Shown in pieces: positions 46,871 through 59,547 of a stretch of DNA of 64,000 bases. Below the pieces are notes generated by a model. The model did not search any database. It was not told where the DNA came from and saw only the letters and a list, made by a program, of their open reading frames with translations. The number at the start of each line of letters is the position of its first letter. The first letter of the stretch is position 1. The position numbers and the translations under genes were made by a program. Source of the DNA: Gigaspora margarita (lineage: Eukaryota > Glomeromycota > Glomeromycetes > Diversisporales > Gigasporaceae); the NCBI GenBank assembly GCA_009809945.1, contig WTPW01000409.1, positions 65,022 to 129,021 on the forward strand, written 5' to 3'.

Positions 46871-46989
46871 TCGGGATAAGGCATCTGCATTTCGGTGGAT
46901 TTACCCTGCTCTATGGAGTATAGTGAAGTTATATGGTTGTAGATGTAGGTTTCATCTGCCCTTTACCCTTTTAGTGCAGAGAGTTGTAA

Positions 46990-48206
46990 CTACTTTAGGG
47001 CGGAGTGGTCAGTTACCACAATAAATGGTTTGTAGCCTAAGTATTGGTGGAAATATTCCACAGCCCAAACCACAGCATAACATTCCAGTTCAGTGGCAGC
47101 ATAGTTTCTTTTAGGCCGGGTAAGACTTTTACTAGCGTATGCAATCGCATACTCTTTTTTATTTTCATCTTTTTGTGCTAATACAGTACCAAGACCCACT
47201 CCAGATGCATCGGTATAGAGATAGAAGGGTTTGTTGAAATCTGGGTACTGCAGGACTGAAGCAGTTATTAGGTGGGCTTTAAGGCTTTGGAAGGCATTTT
47301 CTTGTTCAATGCCCCATTCAAATTTTACCCCTTTTTCTAATAATCTGTATAGAGGTTTTGCTATAGTAGCAAAATTCAGAATGAACCGCCAGTAATATGA
47401 AGACAGACTGACAAGAGCCCGCAATTGTTGTAGATTGATAGGTATAGGGAAATTTTTTACTTTAGAGACTTTCTCTTCATTAGGTCTAATCCCTTCTTTT
47501 CCTACTATATGTCCAAGGAAGGCGATATTATTCCGAAATAGTTCACACTTTTTGGGATTTAACTTCAACCCAGCGGTAGCAATTTTTGTGAGGACGGTAT
47601 CGAGATGAAGTATATAGTCTTGGTAAGTCCTGGAGTAAATAATTATATCATCGAGGTAGACTGCAACATTCTTTCTGATATCCTCATAGAGGATATTATT
47701 CATTGTTCTTTAAAAAGTTGCCGTGGCATTACATAGGCCGAAAGGCATTACATTAAAGGCATAAGTGCCCTGCTGGGTCACAAAGGCCGTCTTCTCTCTA
47801 TCTTTTTCAGACATCTGTATCTGCCAATATCCACTGGCCAAGTCAAGGGAAGAAAACCATTCAGCTTTTACGTAGGTTTCTAATAGATCGTCAATTTGGG
47901 GTAGGGGGTAAGCATCCTTTTTCGTTACGGCATTGAGCTTACGGTAATCGACGCATAACCGGAGTTTCTCATTTTCTTTGGAACGATTACTACCGGTGAG
48001 GTCCATGGACTCTGAATTTTACTAATTAGCTCATTTTTTAACAGGCTTTCTATTTCTTTATTTAGAAATTCTTGTTTATCAGATGCAATTCGGTAGGCAG
48101 ATTGCTTGATAGATCTAGCATCCCCGGTATCGATTTCATGCTGTACATTGTGATACTGGCCTAATTGACTTAACCCAGTAGCAAACAATCCCTTGAATTT
48201 TTCCAA
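46990..48206 (-). pseudogene. Gypsy reverse transcriptase and RNase H (fossil)
   Basis: Reverse transcriptase motifs [37 protein letters not shown] and VAVYLDDIIIYS (the YLDD catalytic site), then thumb and RNase H with FYLYTDASGVGLG, YAATELECYAVVWA and VVTDHSALK. Ty3/Gypsy order. Part of the LTR fossil. Confidence 0.93.
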
Positions 48207-48485
48207 TAAACATGTTGCTTCCCTTTTTTGTTCCTGGGTCAGGGCTTCTACCTTTACTAACTGGTCAATTTTATCTTCACAGGTGAGTTTGGGTTGGACA
48301 TTTTTTTCAGGGGTTGGAAGTTCTTCTATGGCTGTTAAATATATCGCCCAACTTAGTCTCCATCAAGGATCATATTTAATTTTACTGATTTATTAGTATA
48401 ATAACTTTCGACCTCTTTGATGTCTCTTTCTTCCTCTAGTTGTTGAAGAAATCTTCATTTTCATCAATTTCGCTTTGGGGTGGTT

Positions 48486-48950
48486 CTAATTTATCCTCCT
48501 TGGATTGGTATATAGGATTTCCATACCTTTCCCTAGGTATCGGATAAATAACTTCTTTTCATCAAAGTGGAGCTGGGCACAGACCTTTTGGAACCAATCC
48601 ATCCCTAGTAGCATTATTTCATCAGGATTTTCAATAACCTGAAAATCAGTAGGTATCAGTATGCTTTGTACTACTAGTTTTACACCAACTAGTTTTCCTA
48701 ATGCTCTTTCCCGGGTGCCGTTGGCAGTAATAACTACTGTATTAGAGAGCTCAGTGATGGTGAGACCAAGTTTCTTTACTAATTTTATTGATATTATGCT
48801 AACGGCAGCTCCAGAATCTAAAACAGCCAATATTGGGTTATTTTTAACCTTAAAATAACAATTAGCTGCGGAGGTCCTTGGTTCGAGTTTATTGTCGACC
48901 AGGTTTGTTTCAGTTTGGGGGATAATTGGTCGTTTTAAAGCTTGTGACAA
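48486..48950 (-). pseudogene. Gypsy aspartic protease region (fossil)
   Basis: Contains AVLDSGAAVSIIS, the retropepsin active-site pattern DSGA, and the later hydrophobic MLLGMDWF block. Lies between gag and reverse transcriptase. Confidence 0.88.
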
Positions 48951-49049
48951 ATTATTACGCTGTTTTGGGACTTGTAATAATTGTCCATAGGTAGCATTGG
49001 CACACTGACTCAGTAGGTCTTCTGTGATATTGTAAGGGGGAATTAAGTC

Positions 49050-50310
49050 TACGACTGAGCGTCTCTACGTCTTCGAGTCTGATTGGTAGCTTTGACTGGG
49101 ATTTGGGGGTTTATGGCGGGTTCTGGGATAATTTCTTCCATAGCCATAGGTTGGGGTGTTGGGGTATATTGAATTGGGTCAGAAGCAACTCTTTTTCTTA
49201 ATCTTTCATCCCAATTTGTTCGGCCTCAGGCCTTTCATGCCTCTTTATGGCATATACTTCTGGATTGCTACCATTTGTAACAATATCACACATATTGATA
49301 TTTCTTGACTGGGTGGTATTTCTAGTTTGGGCGGAAAAGAAATTCCAAGAAGATTGATGTCATTCCGCAAGGCAATTCCTAGAAATATGCCCCCATTCAC
49401 CACAATTATAATACATGACTCTCTCATTTCTTGCTTGTCGGGGTGGATATTGCTGGACTTGGGCCGATAGGTGCCGGATGGTACTGAGGGCTGGCAGTCT
49501 CAACTATTGCAGATAAGGCAGTGGTTAATTTTTCATAATTTACTGCCATTTGCTGCATTTTTTTGGTCAAATCGTCAAGGGCTTGGTTGGTGGGTTTCTG
49601 CTTGTCATAGTATTGACTAGCCTCTATTTTTCTTGCTTTGAGATAGCAGTATCTAATTTTTCAAAGTTGTTAGCGGACATTAAGGCAGCGATTTTCCCAT
49701 GGAGCCCTCCCATAAACATTCAGATAACGTATGCGGCAGGTATTTGATGATTGGGGTCGATTCTTTTTAATAATTTCTTGAACTGATACATATATCAGTC
49801 CACCTTTTCTTTCAATTTTTGCTTTAACGAGGTTAATTCTAACTGCCACTAATGTCTTCTTTCTGGTGTTGCAAAATATTTAACAAATAACTGGACTAAA
49901 CTATCCTCAGGATTATCATCATCATTTCAGTAGAGTAGGTCATCTTTTTGGTCATTATACCAACTGGCGGCAATTCCTGCCAGATGTCCTGAAGCAATCT
50001 TAATTTTTCTAGCCCTAGCCCAATTTTTGGCATCGGCAGCTCGTTCAAAGGCTTCGACCCACTCTATAGGGTCTTCATTTTCTTCTCCTTTGAAGGTTCA
50101 TACATGTATCCAATTATTTTCTCTAGGAGCAGCTGGCACCTCATGTTGGGCTATGTCCCTGAAGGCTCAGGCAATATCTCGAAGAAGATTCTGGGCTTGA
50201 TTACGGTTGTCACGTGGGTCTTCATTGTTCTGGGGTTCATAAGGAGGAAGTGGTCTTTGCTCTTCAATGGGTCTATCAAGNTCAAAATNACCTATATNGG
50301 ACATCTTAAA
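49050..50310 (-). pseudogene. Gypsy gag region (fossil)
   Basis: Retrotransposon gag-like sequence with a zinc-knuckle-like YNCGEWGHISRNC near 49380-49420, a capsid-like block near 49650-49900, and a Gln/Pro-rich stretch. Broken. Confidence 0.7.
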
Positions 50311-50427
50311 TTTACAATTAAACTAAACTGTCTGAAGGAAGATTTTATAGAGGTTTTTAGGTTGGTAGTTCTATCCAAATCTTGATCTGGGTAGGTTAAA
50401 AAGATCAATCTCACAGTCACCACCAAT

Positions 50428-51445
50428 TGAGAAAGTGTAAACTGATAATGGTTTGGTTAAACTATACACCTAACTAAACAAACTAACTAAAATACTATCT
50501 ACTAAGTGCTCAAGACTCTTAAACCTTGAACTGGCAGGCAGAAAGAGGTGTGGAAGATTTGGTCTGGGTCTCAAGGTTCAGAAAGTCTTGGTAGGGTGAT
50601 ATCAGCAATAATCTATTAGTTGATCCCAGCTGCAGCATATGGGATATGAATATGAATATTGGCTTGCAATCGGCGAGTTGCTTTCACAGGGTTCACATGA
50701 TAATACGGTATCTGGCTTTCAGGTTCCAATTATGGTGTCAATTTGGATATCGGTCCAATATCGGTGTCACAGGATCAGATTGTTCGATAAATGAGGCACA
50801 CAAGTATTGTCGAATTGACTAACAATGGATCAAGGTAACAATGAAAGGTTTTTCTATAAGGGTATCAAGGAAACTATTCTACGTTAACTCTTCTACTCGA
50901 ATTTCAAAGGTTACTTCTCAACTAACAACAAGGTTTTTATAATAACAACAGGGATATCAGAAGCGTATTCAGGACAATATGAGCGAAACTTAGAAGGCTT
51001 ACTACTTCTACTATTATGATTTTGAAGTATTAAAACTCAACTGAGTTGTTGACTCGTAATGAGTTGTCTTTATTTCAAGGCGACAGGGACATCGCTTTTA
51101 TACTTTTTGCATGACTAAGTATGATACAGGTTTTATAGTGGGACTATTGTCGAACTGACAGATCTGACTGATTGTTGAACTGACAGATCTGACCGATTGC
51201 CGAACTGACAGATCTGACTGATTGGCGAACTGACAGTTCTGACCAATTGTCGAACTGACAGATCTGGTAGAGATATCAGCAAATATACAAGTCTATTCTT
51301 AAAATAAAGTACTAACATATATAGATACATAACGAATATTAATACTAACGATAAACAAAATAAATGAATTAAAACTAATAATAAATAGATAATAATAAAA
51401 TAATAATAAAAAAAAAGAAAACTACAGGGGCGGGAGCCCTTCACA
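50428..51445 (-). repeat. Upstream (5') LTR of the Gypsy fossil
   Basis: About 1,018 bp, near-identical to 42129-43148 apart from roughly 4-5% changes. Carries the same 20-24 bp repeat array. Confidence 0.95.
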
Positions 51446-51487
51446 ACGGCAAAAAATAGTAAGCCCAAAATTATGCAAAATTCTACA

Positions 51488-51808
51488 GATTTACCAGAAA
51501 CCCGAAATCCAAATTCTGACAGTATATAATCTGATGCGCTTAGTAAAAATTCTGACTATCGAACCCCGAAGGTCAAGATCTCAACTAAGACAGTACTCGA
51601 TAGTTTAAAATTCCAAAATAGTCAATATTCCAAATACTTTACAAATAAACTGATGGATTTTGTCGGGATTCTGTCTTAGTCGAAATCTTAACCTTCGGGA
51701 TTTATGATTGTTGAGATTTTGATTATTCAGGATTTTGAATATCAGAATTCTTAACTGTTGGGATCTTGGATCTTGACCTGTCGGGATTTTCTGATAATCC
51801 AAATTCTA
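51488..51808. mobile_element. Foldback MITE (ggattttgtc family), copy 1
   Basis: Inverted segments such as gtcaagatctcaactaagacag and ctgtcttagtcgaaatct pair around a centre near 51640; ends taccagaaa..cgaaatcc and ggattttctgataatcc. Copies lie at 57098-57880 and 63722-64000. Small frames inside are by-products. Confidence 0.7.
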
Positions 51809-52214
51809 CTAATGAAACTGTGATACTCATTAAGCAGCTATCAAAAAGAATTTTTTTAAGAAATAAGCTTACTGTATAAAAAAATTGGCTCAGGAACATT
51901 TTTATTTAATTTATATCAGCAGTTTCATTAGTAGAATTTTATGTAATTTTGGCCTTACTATTTTTTGCTACACATTTTTGTGCTAAATTTTCGGGTGCTC
52001 ATGAGGGTTTTTTTAATGACTATAAAGAGGATTTATTAACTTAGTTTATGCAAAAAATTTGCTGTATACAAAATATTTATTGCGCCATAGCCGTGGCTGA
52101 GCCGCGGCTGTGGTGCAGCAATTTAAGCATGACTAGACTTGCTGGATCGGCTAAGCCAGCTTGCAGCACTAGCCTAATCAAGCTAGAAGAGCACATGAAC
52201 TCAAATCAGCATAA

Positions 52215-53190
52215 CGATAACTTAATTAGTTATACACAGTGCTTTGGACCCAAAAGTGTTTATTAATAATAGCACCATTGTAGACATAATAGGCGCTATA
52301 GGTAGATCAGCACTCCAAACCTATGGAACCCTGCCAATTCAGCTGATAATAGTGATACTTGCTTCTAAAGGTGCAAACCAAAATTTAAAAAGAAAACAAT
52401 AATTTATCAAGTGATATTGTTGCAGTTTCTTTTTTGAATTTCAGTTTGGTTCTCTACCTGCATCAATCACGCTGAAATACGTTAATAAATCATTTAATAA
52501 ATTAATATCTAGTGCTATTAGCAAATGCATTCAGATAAAATATAGTAGACGTAACACATGCATACAGTGATTTCATAAATAATAATTTAAACTTCTGTAA
52601 ATAAATCGAATAAATCGGCTTAATAAATGATTTGAGTACTCTTCAGAGCTTAATTCATAAATCACAAGTTGTGACAAGTCCAGTTTCTACAAGAATATTA
52701 ACTACTTAATTTCATTTTATTTATATCGACATCTGGATATAACATTATCGTAAAATCTTATATTGTCATTTTTTAATATAAATCGACAATTTGAATTTTT
52801 TTGCTGATAAAAAAAAATTATGATATATCCAGAGTAATGTGTAGCATAGTATATACATATAACGAATATTTAAATAAGTCATTCAAATTCAGGAATATTG
52901 TCTACAATGTAGGAGACTTACAAATTCTTTAATCATCTGATAATATGCATATTTCTATATCTTAAAACATTTAACAATACCGATTTTTTAGTATTATACT
53001 GTAGTTATTTTAACATTAATAAATAAATTTAAGTCAAGACAGAACCCAAATTATATATATAAGGTTTAATTTTTATAAATTTGATCCAAATATGCAACTC
53101 TGATTGGTTGAACCTTATTTTAGCCAATCATAGTTGTGAAAAAAGTGGATAATGCAACAATATATGCATCGTTCAGAGTCTTCTAAATAT
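52215..53190. other. AT-rich intergenic DNA
   Basis: The 52180-52215 sequence repeats the target-side sequence at 41870-41905 (gaactcaaat.agcataa). Otherwise nothing is seen. Confidence 0.45.
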
Positions 53191-53194
53191 AACT

Positions 53195-53345
53195 CTCATA
53201 AATGCAACACCTCTCTAAATGCAGCCTTTAGTTTTGGTCTGGATATATATTAAACTTTTCAATACGATTTTTCTTATTGTTTTCTTAATCAAAGTAAAGA
53301 TGATTTGTTATCAGTTTTTGACCAAATTAAGGTTAATTTTTGCTA
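53195..53345. mobile_element. Diverged mariner-type MITE fragment 1
   Basis: taaatgcaacacctctctaaatgcag and tttttcttattgtt match the inverse of the MITE at 9868-10040. No clean ends. Confidence 0.55.
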
Positions 53346-54150
53346 AACAGATAACGAATTGTATCTCTATATCAAAGGTCTGGCCCCATGAGTTGTATTT
53401 AAGAAGATTTGGCCATATAATGATAAAATTAGGAATTACAATTTTTCTCAACATACTGTAATTCTATGCGATACATATAAACATGATTTTAAAATCCAAT
53501 CTTTGTTTTGAAATACAATATTTATTATTATAGTTTGTGCATTAAACTGTATAACTTGACAGTCTTAATGCATTCACTTATGCATTTTTTTATTAACTAA
53601 TTTTGTCTTATTTCATTAATCGAGAATATATAATAATCTAATAAAATATTATTAATCACTCAATTAAGTTTAAATTTTAGTAATATAAAAGTATTATTTT
53701 TGATTCATACAATATAAATTCTATTAAAAATGTCAAAAACGGCTCTTGAATCATACCATGTGATTATTTGAACTAGTTTTGGATTGGTTCTGGATAGTTC
53801 CTAAAAGGTCCAATTCAGAACCAGTCTAGATCTGACTCCTTGCATATTAAAAATTCGGCGTGCAAAGAATTTTTTTATACAGAAATGTTATCATTTTTTG
53901 TGCATATTGCACAGCAATTGTTAATTTTCTCAACATTTTTAACACTGCCAGACTGCTTAACATCCCTATTGTTTTCTAATTCAAACTACAAAAATCTGGT
54001 TGTATGATGTATTTAGAGAAGCTTAGCTATATAATAATAAAATTAGAAATTACATTTTTTCCCAGCATAACTCTACACATGCATATAGGCATAATTTTAA
54101 GAGTCTAATTTAAAATATTTGTGCATTTGGCTGTGTAAGACTGATATGCC
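53346..54150. other. Intergenic DNA
   Basis: No gene or terminal repeat pair recognised. Confidence 0.45.
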
Positions 54151-54353
54151 ATATATGACGGGTCAAACTACCCTTTTGTACAATTTTTAAAGTTGTATAT
54201 ACGTTGGCATTTTACTATTATATTAGTGCAAAGCTGTTAAGTATTTTATAGAGCTTTGATCCATTATCTGTTGGATACTAAATTTAATAAAAAAAACAGA
54301 TCATAAGATCCAAGCTCTAGTATTACAAGTGGATATTTTGACCCGTCATATAT
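54151..54353. mobile_element. MITE with atatatgacgggtcaaa ends
   Basis: A 203-bp unit whose 17-bp ends are perfect inverted repeats. If the outer TA pairs are target duplication it would be a TA-inserting (Tc1/mariner-like) MITE. No other copy in the window. Confidence 0.7.
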
Positions 54354-54407
54354 AGTAGTAGTCCTAATGCCTTGTAAATTTCAATACTGTATTTTAAATA
54401 ATATGCG

Positions 54408-54575
54408 CTAATGCAACTCTCATAAATGCAAACCTCTTTAAATGCAACTTTTAACACTGGCCCAAATCTATACTAGACTCTTCTAAATGCGATTTTTTTA
54501 TTGTTCTTAAATGCAAACTATCAAAGATCTAGTTTCCATGAACTGCATTTCAAATATTTAACTATATCTATTTAT
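54408..54575. mobile_element. Diverged mariner-type MITE fragment 2
   Basis: aatgcaaacctctttaaatgcaac and attgttcttaaatgcaaact match the inverse of 9868-10040 at lower identity. Lies just upstream of the hAT gene. Confidence 0.6.
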
Positions 54576-55665
54576 AGTTAAGTATTGTTTTATATACAGA
54601 TGAATAGAATCCATTTTAAGCTTAAAGGAAGAATACGGATCAATCAATAAAATAGTAATTATTACTAATATTTATTTACCGATAAGTAATTCTTTATAAA
54701 TAATCATTAATTCAGATAGCAAAACAAGTAAAAACACAAAAATGAATACTGAAAGACTTGAAGAACCTAATGAATTCGATAAATCTAATGAATTCAATGA
54801 ATCCAATGAACCTAATGAATTCAATGACCCTAATGAACTTGAAGAACTTTATGAATCTGAAGAAGTTGAAGAGCTTGAAGGATTTGAAGGAAGTAAACAA
54901 GTTGAAAATTCTAATGAACTAAATAAAAATAAAACGATTAAAAATTATGCAAAAAAAAGATTACAACAAAACCGATCAGGAAGACAAAAAAAACCAATTT
55001 GGGAACATTTTAAAACAGTTGGTACAATCAAATCAGGACATACTGGTGAGCAATGTAATTATTGTTTGCAAACATGGAAACAAGCAAAAGCAAGAGATTT
55101 AGAGGACCACATTGCTATATATTGCAAAAAAGCACCAGCTCAGGTTAAAGCTAAATATATAAAAGAATTGAAAAATCGTTCACAAGATACACCAAGTGAA
55201 CAAAAAAAAGTTAACCAATATTTTAATCAATCAACAATGAACACTTATTATGAACCATCAACAATTAATTCTACTAAAACAAATCTTTGTCATAGAGCAC
55301 TTGCCAAATTTTTTGTTTGTTGTGGAATTCCATTTTGGATTGTAGAAAATCCGTTTTTTATTAATTTTGTAAATTCGCTTTGTCCTGGTTACAAATTGCC
55401 TAAAAGAACTCAACTATCTACGACTTTATTACATAATGAGCTAGCAAATATTCTTGTTAATATTGACAAAGATTTGCAAAATGAAAAAATTTAACATTAG
55501 GTTAGTATAATAAAATTTTTTTATCAACTTATAACTCAAATTATTCATGATCCAAATTATGTGGGATAAAATTCTAATAAACAAATATTATAGTTAAGAT
55601 TAGTGTTTGAATATAGCAGAATTAGAATTTTTTTTTTGTCAGAATTATGGTCTATTAGATTCTGT

Positions 55666-55961
55666 TAGAGATATTAAAAGTTTTGTTTTTTCTGTCTAGA
55701 CTCTGTAAATAAGAACTTTTATTAGAAGCCAATTCTTGAGTTGAGCCTGTACATATAATAATATAATAAACTAACCAACCATACAAATGGCTTCTGATTA
55801 AAATTAGAATGAACAATATGCATTTAGCCAATTATATGGATCACAATTAGAACAAACAACATGCATTTGGACTTTGTCTAGAACAGGCTTGAGTTAGTTC
55901 TAAAAATGCTTATGTGAAATCAACTCAAGGACCAGGCTTAGCAAGCTTTTTGATAGCCCTA
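55666..55961. mobile_element. hAT-type MITE in intron 1
   Basis: Ends TAGAGATATTAAAAG and CTTTTTGATAGCCCTA, with a perfect 8-bp duplication GATTCTGT. Same family as 57988-58241 (shared gactctgtaaata, aaaaatg, accagg). Confidence 0.93.
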
Positions 55962-55975
55962 GATTCTGTTTGTTG

Positions 55976-56108
55976 ACATAGCCAGTGTGGCCTCCAAAAT
56001 GCCAGTGATGTAAATCATTCGCCAAATCAACTTATAGTTAATATATAGTATTATCTGATTAGTAAAAATGATTTATAACTGGCACTTTGGGGGCTGTTCT
56101 GGCTATGT
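55976..56108. mobile_element. 133-bp MITE in intron 1
   Basis: Inverted arms acatagccag..tggcctccaaaatgccag and its inverse (about 35 bp). Flanks tctgtttgtt and tctatttgtt may be a 9-10 bp duplication, as in Mutator-like elements. Confidence 0.75.
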
Positions 56109-56145
56109 TCTATTTGTTAATCAATCCCATTTACTAGAGTTGTAC

Positions 56146-56219
56146 TCCAAGCTATAATAAAATATATAAACCACTTTAGTTTTAAACTAGAGTAGTTTAT
56201 ATTTTTATTATAGTTTGGA
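56146..56219. repeat. 74-bp hairpin in intron 1
   Basis: tccaagctataataaaatat is inverted at the other end; only a few mismatches over about 34-bp arms. Confidence 0.85.
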
Positions 56220-57097
56220 AAATTCTGGTACCAAAATCTGATTTATACATAGTATCTATTCACTTTTATAATAATTATTTATATGATAAGCTCCATATAA
56301 TGCTACAATTATCTAATTTTACTAATTTTAATAATAACCTTTTTTTATAGGAGTAGACGGGTGGACCACGCCTTCAGGACAATTACTTTATGTTTTTGTA
56401 ATAGTTACATCAAACAAAAAAGAATACATTCATTCTTTAATGGATATTTCTTCAAATTCACATATCGGTGAATTTTTGTCTGCAAAAATTAAAGAAGTCT
56501 TGGAGGATGTTGGAGTAAAAAAATTTGGTGCTATTGTTTCTGACCATGCATCAAGTATGGTGCTTGCTAAAAAACTCATAACTGAAACTTATCCATATAT
56601 CTTTTCTCTTCAATGCATAGCGCATCACATCAATTTAATTACTTCTGATATAATGAAATTAAATTATTCAAAAGATATTATTACCCAGGTATGTATTTTT
56701 AAATTACTACTGTATTTCGCTTTAGTTAGATTTAATTAATTTACAATTTTTTTATGAGTCCCATGAGTAGCATTGTTTAATTAATTTAGTAGACTTAACT
56801 AACATTTGACCAAGTTAACTTGGTTAACAAAATGATTATTAGAGTTTGGAACTAAATTAGGGAATGATTTGCGTATATGTAACTTACATCAATTTTTTTT
56901 TGGCCAATGAAACTGCAAAAAAATATTTCAAATTTTTGAAGACGCAGCAATTTTTATTGGCTCAAAAAATATTGGTGTACACAAAACCAATGTGCAAATC
57001 ATTTCCATTTTTTAAATTTTTTTTTTTTGTTATACACTTATTCCAATCAGAAACAATTGTATAAAATAAAGTATCAATCTTCAATCCTCTTCAATGG

Positions 57098-57880
57098 ATT
57101 TACCAGAAAATCCTGAATCCAAAATCCCAATAGTACATAATCCTGATACACATAATCCCGGCTAGGATAGAATACTTAGTTTTCCAAAAATTAGTCCTAG
57201 TCAGTGCTTTTTATCAACCCATCACAAGAAGACCCATCCTCTTTTAGGTAGAGTTGAATTGTGAAAAAGAACCATAATAATAATAGTTTTAATATTGAAC
57301 TAGTCAAGTCAGAGTTCCTACTACAGTACTAAGGGTGATCTCAAGCATCTCCCTCAATGTGATCAACTAGTAAATGAGACTGTGCAAAGCACCATAATTA
57401 ATCTTACGGCATAGTGCGAAATGCGGTTCTTAAATTTTAGCCAATAAGCACAACTCTATGATAAAAAAAGATGGTTGTGTCCATCTTTTTTCTTTGCGAT
57501 GACAAGCTCACTTGATCGTCCTAATTATATTCTGCCAATTAAAAATTGAGCACTGATCTATTAATTTAGGTGCTTGAGAGCACCCTAAGACAGGATTCAA
57601 CAGTTTAGAATCCCGATATTCAAAATTCCGACTAGTTAAAATCTGACTATCAAAATTCCTGAAGGTCAAAATCTCGACTAAGACAGAATCTTGACAGTTT
57701 AAAATTCCAAAATAGTTAATATTCCAAATAAACTGTTGGGATTTTGCCTTAGCTAAGAGATTTTGACTATTCAGAATTTTGAATATCAGAATTCTTAACC
57801 ATTGGGATCCTGTCTTAGTCAGGAACTTGACTTGTCAGTATTTTATCTTAGCGGGGTTATGTACATCGAGATTGTGTATT
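57098..57880. mobile_element. Foldback MITE (ggattttgtc family), copy 2, in intron 2
   Basis: Matches 51488-51808 in taccagaaaatcctgaatcc at the left and in aaaatctcgactaagacag, atattccaaat and ttttgaatatcagaattctt at the right. The copy is split by another inverted-repeat unit (about 57332-57586). Confidence 0.65.
57332..57586. mobile_element. Nested inverted-repeat MITE in intron 2
   Basis: agggtgatctcaagca at the left is inverted as tgcttgagagcaccct at the right (one mismatch). Target duplication not certain. It contains a strong internal hairpin (aaaaaagatgg / ccatcttttt, about 57464-57490). Confidence 0.6.
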
Positions 57881-57987
57881 GTACTTACATATAATGTATA
57901 CTCTAACAAAATATTTGATCATCTAACAAAAACTATTTTATCATAATTCTATAGATGTTCGAATACTTTTGTTCTCTATATGCTTGT

Positions 57988-58241
57988 TAAAGCTGTTAAA
58001 AGTTTAATCCTTTAGTCTAGACTCTGTAAATAGGAACTTTTATTAAAAGCTGGTCCTTGTCTAATCCTGCCTCCTGATCATAAATTGGAGCAAACAATAT
58101 GCATTTAGCCAATCATATCGATCATAATTAAAACAAATTATATGCATTCAAATTTGTCTGAAACAGGCTTAAGTTGGTCCTAAAAATGTCTGTATGAAGT
58201 CGACTCAAAGACCAGGTTCGGCAAGCTTTTTAACAGCTCTA
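57988..58241. mobile_element. hAT-type MITE in intron 2
   Basis: Ends TAAAGCTGTTAAAAG and CTTTTTAACAGCTCTA, 8-bp flanks ATGCTTGT and GTGCTTGT (7 of 8). Second member of the 55666 family. Confidence 0.88.
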
Positions 58242-58249
58242 GTGCTTGT

Positions 58250-59310
58250 ACAGATAATACGAGCATTGGAGATTCAGTAAATTTGGCTTCATATCCGAAT
58301 TTAAAGAAAATTGGATTTAAATTTGAAGATTGAATCAAGTTCCAAACTCTATTGTCTTTAAGATTTTTATTTGCTTATTGTTTGTATAGAATCTATATTT
58401 TAAACAATATATATATATATATATTTATTATCAGCAAAGCAGTAATAAGTCATGCTCTAATCAGATAAGTAACAATACTTTGAATAGCCTCTTAACGACT
58501 TAGTTGATTAAACTAATGACTTAGCTTATAACTTAGTTGGTCAACTATTAGTCAGTCGACTAATACTACCTGAGTTTTATAATTACAACAAAGTATTGTA
58601 GAGTTAAGCAGTAGTAGGTTACTACTACAAATCCAACTTAATATAGCATTTTTTTTGCTATCATAGAACATATTGCAAGACTTTAGTTACCAAATTACAT
58701 AGTATGTATGTGTTTTATTAAAAAAATTTGAATTGTTAAGCAAAAAAACTAACTTTATTTCTTTTGATTTTATATTACTTTTGCATTATATTATTTACAT
58801 TCTTGTACTTCTCCTATATTATATTTTCTTAATTAATCATTTAATTTGGTATCCATTATATCTTATTAATATTGGTCATAACATATTAATGCATCCGATC
58901 ACCTACTTTTCTTTATAATCGTTCTCAATACTACTATATATATTATATAAATATTTTCTTTACACTTTTTGATTCTTATTATTATTTCCTTTATATAACA
59001 ACCAATCTTTGTTCTAGAAAGAATCTTCTTCACACAACATTCCCATAATAAATATAGAAACTATGCAACAATAAGTAATTATTTAAATTCATTATATTTG
59101 AGCTCATTTATTAAATATATACTTTTTAATATTTGTCTGGTTCTTGTAAGACCAGATAATTATTCATAAATTTGCTTTAATTTCCGCTTTAAAGCTTGCA
59201 ACTTTATACAAGTAAAAAAAGCTTAAAAGACAAATATATGAATAATAAAAATATTAAAAACTTATAAAGTAATTTTTACTATATATAATGAATTTAGATG
59301 AATGCTACCA
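58250..59310. other. AT-rich intronic DNA
   Basis: Part of intron 2 of the hAT gene. Holds a TA microsatellite (about 58410-58424) and a cgacttagtt-type repeated patch (58490-58565). The frame at 58733-58918 is low complexity. Confidence 0.45.
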
Positions 59311-59547
59311 TGTACCGTATAGCACTATATTCATTACTCCTCTAGAATATAAAAAAATTTTAATTTATATCTGGGTATAAATTAGGCTTGCAAACTAGTA
59401 ATATCCAATAAAAGCGAGCCTCTGACTAAGTTAGATCAAAAATACTCTCCTTGAATTGTACTCAACTCTACCTTCTGAATACAAATCAAGTTAAGTATCA
59501 TGTTTTTGATTTATACCCAGGTACTGAATACAGTACTATATGGTAAT
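59311..59547. mobile_element. Diverged inverted-repeat MITE in intron 2
   Basis: taccgtatagcactatattc at the left and the inverse of gaatacagtactatatggta at the right pair with a few mismatches, as do inner ctgggtataaat blocks. Confidence 0.6.

Larger units (their letters stand above)
42129..51445 (-). mobile_element. Ty3/Gypsy LTR retrotransposon fossil
   Basis: A 9.3-kb element read on the minus strand with two LTRs of about 1.02 kb (TGTG..CTCA) and a 4-bp target duplication ACGG on both sides. A primer-binding-site-like TGGTGGTGACTGTGAG lies two bases inside the upstream LTR, and a purine tract (AAGGGTGAGAGAA) borders the downstream LTR. Gag, protease, reverse transcriptase, RNase H and integrase follow in Ty3/Gypsy order. 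LTRs differ by roughly 4-5% by eye, mainly transitions, so it is of moderate age. The coding part is broken in about ten places or more. Confidence 0.93.
41910..52171. mobile_element. hAT-type nonautonomous element split by a Gypsy fossil
   Basis: Ends TAGTGCTGCAAGCTGGCT and its inverse (ending ttgcagcacta at 52171), with 8-bp flanks ACCTAATC and GCCTAATC (7 of 8). About 270-bp inverted arms run inwards (sharing aataaatattt, gactataaagag, caaaaaatagtaag). The left arm is broken at 42128/51446 by the LTR element, and arm similarity continues across that break. Without the insertion the element is about 0.94 kb. It encodes nothing. A second small foldback lies inside it at 51488-51808. Confidence 0.85.
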
